Source: Biomphalaria glabrata
Taxonomy: Eukaryota; Mollusca; Gastropoda; Planorbidae
Length of the DNA: 64,000 nucleotides
NCBI RefSeq assembly: GCF_947242115.1
Contig: NC_074725.1
Span: 14,564,511-14,628,510 of the forward strand
Reading direction: 5' to 3'
Made by a program: the position numbers and the translations under genes. Shown piece after piece: positions 60,101-64,000 of this stretch. The notes under the pieces were generated by a model, which worked only from the letters and a program-made list of their open reading frames with translations, did no database searches and was not told the origin of the DNA. How positions within the stretch are numbered: position 1 is the stretch's first letter; every line of letters starts with the position of its first letter.

Positions 60101-63100
60101 CCATAGTTGACAGACTTCGAACACGACATTTAGTGACGTCACGACTTAGGTTATAGATTATTAATGTTAAAAGAGCCAGTTGGTGTTAGGACTTCAAGGG
60201 ATAACGTCTTATTAGAAACATAGACTCGATCGCGGCCTTTTTAATATTAAACATCATCTGAGTTTGTATAACGGTTTGGACTTAGTCTTTTCTACTTGTT
60301 ACATGTGTAGATCTTGTTACTTGTTACATGTGTAGGTCTTGTTACTTGTTACATGTGTAGGTCTTGTTACTTGTTACATGTGTAGGTCTTGTTACTTGTT
60401 ACATGTGTAGGTCTTGTTACTTGTTAGTTAAGTACATTGAATACACCCGTACAAGAAACCCAGACAGCTCCAGAATAATCTGTCGAAGTCAGGCAGCCAT
60501 CAACAACTACAAGGGAAAGGCCTATCACACATCTCTTCCATTTGAGCGTTACACATGTCTTGTCTTTGCCATCGGTGTCTTTTATCTCTTTTGTGATGGT
60601 AAAATCACAAAATCTTGACACAAAGGGTGATTCTTTATTTCGAGGATCTTGTTAGCTTTTTTTTTATAGATGTTTGTCTCAAACAGCTGCCCAAATGGGG
60701 TTTGTTTTTTGCCAATGATTTTACCTGCAGCATTTAGGATTCTATAAAGTTTATTTTTATTTTTAATGCTCAGATTGCCATACCAGGCAGTGATATTGAA
60801 ACTTAAAATATTGCAGATGTGAGCGTGATAAAACATAGCCAAGGTCTTTTCGCTAACATTAAACGAGGACAGTTTCCTCAGTAATCGTAATCTTTGCTGC
60901 CCTATTTTGCTGCTATACATTACCTTTTATAGTTAGAGACCATTTTAGTGCAATGACAGGGTGGTTTCACGTTGGTGTGGCGGACGAGGTAGGTTTCGAA
61001 CGTTGTGCCTCCAGTTTTCTGTATGTGTAGCACCACCATGACATCCGATTTGTTGATGTTCAGTTTGATGGGCTCTACCTTCAAAGGGGGGGGGGGTTAA
61101 GAGGAAGTTAAAATTTTAATTGAATAAAGTGGTGAAATAAGGAAATAATAAAATAGTGAAATAGTGAGAGAAATGGAGAGACAAGAGTAAAAAAAAGAAC
61201 ATTGAGACGGAAAGAGAGGATGAAAAAAAAAAGTGTAAACATTTTAAAATGCTTTTACAAATAAATGTACATTTTCATAAGCATCCGCTTTCATATCAAC
61301 ATCCACTTTCATATCCACATCCACTTTCATATCCACATCCCATATCCACATCCACTTTCATATCCACATCCACTTTCATATCCACATCCACTTTCCACAT
61401 CACTTTTATATCAACTTCCACTTTCATTACTTTCATTGACACATCCACTTTCATATCCACATTCACTTTCATATCCTTCTTCACTTTCATATCCACATCC
61501 ACTTTCATATCCACATCCACTTTCATATCCTTCTTCACTTTCATATCCACATCCACGTTCATTCTCCAAATTCACATATTTATATATTGCCGGAATTAAT
61601 ATTTTTTTTTGTGAAGTGCATTTCCAAAACTTCACCCCCCCCCCCCTTTTTACATTTTAAAAATAAAGACTCAGTTTTGTAAATATTAAAATAAGACGTG
61701 CTCTTAAAAAAATCTGGAGACTTTGATCAGCACTTTAATCTGAAATGCTTTCAATGTGTTTGCGCTATTTAGAGTTTTTGCTTCGGCCCATGAATGACAA
61801 CCTTTTTAGATAAGTGTCCTGATGAAAAGGCGATGCCAAGGAGAATAAGTGTGTCTGAATTTCTTGTGCGATTGTGTTGTTTACGCTTAAACCATTTCTA
61901 TAGTTATTGAATTATTGAATCATGTGCACGGGTCCAAGTTACACAGCACTAGCTACCAATATTTGATATAGTCTGTAGTAAAATGGTGCTTACTCAATTT
62001 TTTGGTTTGTTTTATCAGACGAAATGTACTCTAAGAGTTGTTTTAAGTTACAAACTCTTCCCACAGGATAAACCTTTCAATAACATCATTGGCGAATCGA
62101 ATTGTTTGTGTATATAGTTGAAGTACTTGTCAACAACAAAAAATGTAGATTTTAAATAATTGATAAAAGTTTGTCTCACAGGCGTTGCTAGGGTTGGTGT
62201 CCATCAATGAGTTGAGCTTATTATGTCACCGCCCCCGATCATCATTCTCAAAATAAACTTTCGTTAAATTGTGCCGTTGGTTTATTCTTCCTTTGTTGAA
62301 ACATAATACGACTAGCTACATACATTAACTTGCACGTGATTTTTGTTTGACAGTTTCTTATGGGTGACCAATGCAGTATTGTTATAGCACCATTAGGAAC
62401 TAGTTGTTTCGTTGAAAGGGAAAGTTTGGACTTAGAGACAACGACGCGACTAGTAAACACAAGACGAGGATTTTAGAAAGATTAGCGAAATGTAATCAGA
62501 CTACTTTTGACGGCTTTAGAGAGAGGCGGTTTTTATGGACTTTTTTTTATTTTGGACGCGGCTTCAGTGGAAATTCTCGCACTCGACTCCAATGTTTCGC
62601 TCTCTTCAATAAATAATAGACATACATGAGCTTTTTGCGCACCGTCTTAATACAGAAATCATAAGCTGGTCTGTGAATAGAAGAACTTCATTATGCAAAT
62701 CTCAGTGACAAAACCCCCCTTCAATAATGAAGCAATGTAAAAGTTAAAGGGAATGAGATGAGATAACTATAAACCACTATCTGCTTCATAAAGGAGGAAT
62801 AGATTTAAAAAAAAATGTATGTTTCATCGTTGCTTAAGACACTTTTCCCTTTGGTGTCCCCCACCACCGATGGGTGTCAGCCGATGCACTCCGCGCCCCT
62901 CACAGCCCCCCCCCCCCGAATGACGTCACTGGTTTCTCTTACCTTCAGATCGACGTCATCAAATTGATTTCGAATCAAAAGATTTGAGCGGTAAGCCTGA
63001 ACATCGTCCAGAATCTCGCCTCCGCCGCTGACGTCAATGTAACGCCTGGACTCCACGTTAACGCCCACGGCTTTCCACAGGTTATCGCCGACTCCTGTTG

Positions 63101-63245
63101 TCGACCTGACCTCGTAACCCTCTAACAGCGTCCCCTGGGATCTGGTCCTGTAGAACAGAAACACTAGAACACAGAAGAGCAGAGCCAGCTCCGCCAGGAC
63201 GATGAACTTCAGCTTGGCCATAGCCTCGCCGGCCGGCTCGATCAT
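55672..63245 (-). CDS. HS6ST: Heparan-sulfate 6-O-sulfotransferase, six exons, complete
   Basis: Golgi type II enzyme that moves sulfate from PAPS to the 6-O of glucosamine in heparan sulfate. Exons in transcription order: 62943-63245, 60924-61078, 58945-59100, 57826-58020, 56920-57034, 55672-56007. Phases agree throughout (0, 2, 2, 2, 0) and total 1,260 nt, 419 residues; human HS6ST1 is about 410. Exon 1 gives a short cytoplasmic tail and a membrane anchor (about residues 13-32) plus stem. Exon 2 carries the 5'-phosphosulfate loop HIQKTGGTTF (from residue 119). Exon 3 has TGWVCGVHADFTELTDCV, the HS6ST hallmark. Exon 4 has YHYVTLIRDPV (RDP 213-215, 3'-phosphate binding), SEWLHVRRGATWK. Exon 5 has NRQTRMLANLSL, and exon 6 SAKQNL-FLFEQTF-like and LYQFAKDLFLQR motifs. 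The donor after exon 3 (AAG|GTTTGT) and after exon 4 (CTC|GTTGGT) are weak but fixed by homology. Met9 (MAKLKF) is an alternative start. All introns but the fourth carry clear repeat debris. Confidence 0.93.
56090..56290 (-). mobile_element. Non-LTR retroelement 3' end in HS6ST intron 5
   Basis: Same family as 29576-30745: GTCGAGTTTCGCTAAAGAGA, GCAACGAGAATCTTCTTAGG and CCCCTCGGTTGATATAACAA on the plus strand; the minus strand reads DAFKALNIPKKILVAC. It keeps the empty site used by the TIR element at 29.8 kb. Confidence 0.65.
56735..56875 (+). repeat. AT-rich dispersed repeat family R1, in HS6ST intron 5
   Basis: TTATCAATAAGTAATTGATT and CAACTTGATCCGAG match the middle of 16735; it ends about 45 bp from the exon 5 donor. 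Confidence 0.55.
57095..57155 (+). repeat. (GA)n microsatellite in HS6ST intron 4
   Basis: Pure GA/GGA purine run close to the exon 5 acceptor (57035) on the other strand, where it reads as a CT-rich tract. Confidence 0.9.
58280..58640 (+). mobile_element. Non-LTR retroelement 3' end in HS6ST intron 3
   Basis: After a C-run, the plus strand reads LRYLDVIKRDLKTVNIDTDH, WEDIALERTSWRETV and KTWASALEEKRAIRK, then TTCTACGACTAAAGGAGGCC; close to the copy at 9220-9771. Confidence 0.75.
59146..60107. repeat. 59-bp perfect inverted repeat framing about 0.96 kb of HS6ST intron 2
   Basis: Arm 59146-59204 (ACTATGGCGCGTCTCTATAC ... CAGATGCAAGG) is repeated without a mismatch, inverted, at 60049-60107. 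No matching flanking duplication. The left arm starts 46 bp upstream (in transcript sense) of the exon 3 acceptor. It could be terminal repeats of a TIR element or two inverted copies of a short repeat. Confidence 0.8.
59540..59790 (+). repeat. Degenerate tandem repeat (TTGCTACCTTCTGAAAC)
   Basis: Units of about 18-60 bp built on TTGCTACYTTCT, inside the inverted-repeat frame. Confidence 0.7.
60290..60425 (+). repeat. 25-bp tandem repeat at a LINE 3' end, about 5 copies
   Basis: Unit GTTACTTGTTACATGTGTAG plus GTCTT; it abuts the 3' end of the retroelement at 60422-60920. Confidence 0.85.
60422..60920 (-). mobile_element. Non-LTR retrotransposon (CR1/Rex1-like) 3' fragment in HS6ST intron 2
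   Basis: The minus strand is open from 60920 with RLRLLRKLSSFNVSEKTLAM, FYHAHICNILSFNITAWYGN, LNAAGKIIGKK and HPLCQDFVILPSQKR, the last part of a LINE RT protein, then stops before FPLVVVDG. Its upstream end lies 3 bp from the HS6ST exon 2 donor, so the insertion nearly touches the exon. Confidence 0.75.
61265..61562 (+). repeat. 18-bp minisatellite in HS6ST intron 1, about 15 copies
   Basis: Unit CACTTTCATATCCACATC with CTTCTT variants. Confidence 0.9.
62178..62932. mobile_element. Possible hAT-like element in HS6ST intron 1
   Basis: The left CAGGCGTTGCTAGGGTTGGTG and right (inverted) CCAGTGACGTCATTCGGGG are of the CAGNGGCGT style and both run into C/G-rich sequence with GGTGTCC/GGTGTCAG. 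Flanks GTTTGTCT and GTTTCTCT differ at one base. Weak; the right end lies 10 bp from exon 1. Confidence 0.35.
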
Positions 63246-63249
63246 TGTG

Positions 63250-63620
63250 TCTCAAGGAGACGACGTCTCTTCATGGCTTGTGCTGCTCGCGTCCAGCGAT
63301 TGATAACGCAGGCGACGTTTTCAAGTTTTATGTTCTGACTCGTGACGGTGAAAAAACTTAATCAATACTTTCAAAAACATTAACTTAGATCATAAGCGGT
63401 ATCAGTGTCCTTCATTACATTTTATGACTTATGGATGTCACTTTTATGCTATCCCCCCCCCCCACCTTTATAATGTAATTAATGGCTCGTGTGCGAGGAA
63501 TGCTGGGAGGAGGGAAGAAAAAAATTCATCAAAGGCGAAGAATGAATGGAGGTTCATGAGGCAACCTAAAGCTATCAGTTGTTGCATTGTCCTCCGTTTA
63601 TTTTTCATTTCCAAATGTGG
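63250..63620. promoter_or_regulatory. Upstream flank of HS6ST (presumed promoter/5' UTR)
   Basis: Immediately 5' of the HS6ST first Met. GC is raised near the start codon (63180-63320). No TATA box is seen. This is placement only, with no specific element identified. Confidence 0.3.
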
Positions 63621-63626
63621 TAGCTA

Positions 63627-64000
63627 AGGACACCCATAAAGTCATCTTTAAGTTTATTTGGACACCCATAAAGTCATCTTTAAGTTTATTTGGACACCCA
63701 TAAAGTCATCTTTAAGTTTATTTGGACACCCATAAAGTCATCTTTAAGTTTATTTGGACACCCATAAGGTCATCTTTAAGTTAATTTAGACACCCATAAA
63801 GTCATCTTTAAGTTAATTTGGACACCCATAAAGTCATCTTTAAGTTTATTTGGACACCCATAAAGTCATCTTTAAGTTTATTTGGACACCCATAAAGTCA
63901 TCTTTAAGTTTATTTGGACACCCATAAAGTCATCTTTAAGTTAATTTGGACACCCATAAAGTCATCTTTAAGTTTATTTGGACACCCATAAAGTCATCTT
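63627..64000 (+). repeat. 32-bp minisatellite, at least 11 copies, continues past the window
   Basis: Unit GGACACCCATAAAGTCATCT plus TTAAGTTTATTT, with TTAATT variants. Confidence 0.95.

Overview
The window looks like nuclear DNA of a heterobranch gastropod, most likely a freshwater pulmonate snail of the planorbid/physid type. The evidence is intron-containing genes with GT-AG borders, AT-rich non-coding DNA, very many minisatellites, tRNA-derived SINEs, non-LTR retroelement relics, short hAT-like elements, and a one-IgSF C-type-lectin gene of the CREP (VIgL) class known from Biomphalaria. This placement is an inference from gene families, not a species identification. Layout: from 3.1 to 49.5 kb the minus strand carries a cluster of paralogous two-exon genes for a secreted protein: signal peptide plus Cys-rich PAN/apple-like domain in exon 1, galectin-like domain in exon 2, joined by a phase-0 intron. 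I count five PAN exons (ends at 8034, 18912, 31705, 37236, 49071) and four galectin exons (3117-3479, 17941-18297, 26049-26405, 45705-46064). One gene (18.9 kb) is frameshifted in exon 1, and one PAN exon (37.2 kb) has no galectin exon of its own. On the opposite strand, inside this cluster, lies a CREP-like gene (39575-42374; signal-peptide exon, then one large exon with IgSF, coiled coil and C-type lectin domain). A broken rhodopsin-class GPCR lies at 12.8-13.6 kb. From 55.7 to 63.2 kb the minus strand carries a complete six-exon heparan-sulfate 6-O-sulfotransferase gene (about 419 codons). The rest is repeats: more than a dozen tandem arrays with units of 11 to 51 bp, two tRNA-derived SINE families, at least eight copies of an AT-rich dispersed repeat, several 3' ends of non-LTR retroelements, and DNA-transposon-like elements, of which three show terminal inverted repeats with exact or near-exact target duplications. 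How the parts may fit together: the PAN-galectin family and the CREP gene are both secreted lectin-type proteins interleaved at one locus, which suggests a recognition or defence gene cluster growing by tandem duplication; this role is inferred, not shown. The most unusual structure is the 26-bp minisatellite at 6.7-8.05 kb. Its unit is a copy of the exon-1/intron-1 junction of the first PAN-galectin gene, so that intron begins with about 50 tandem consensus splice donors.
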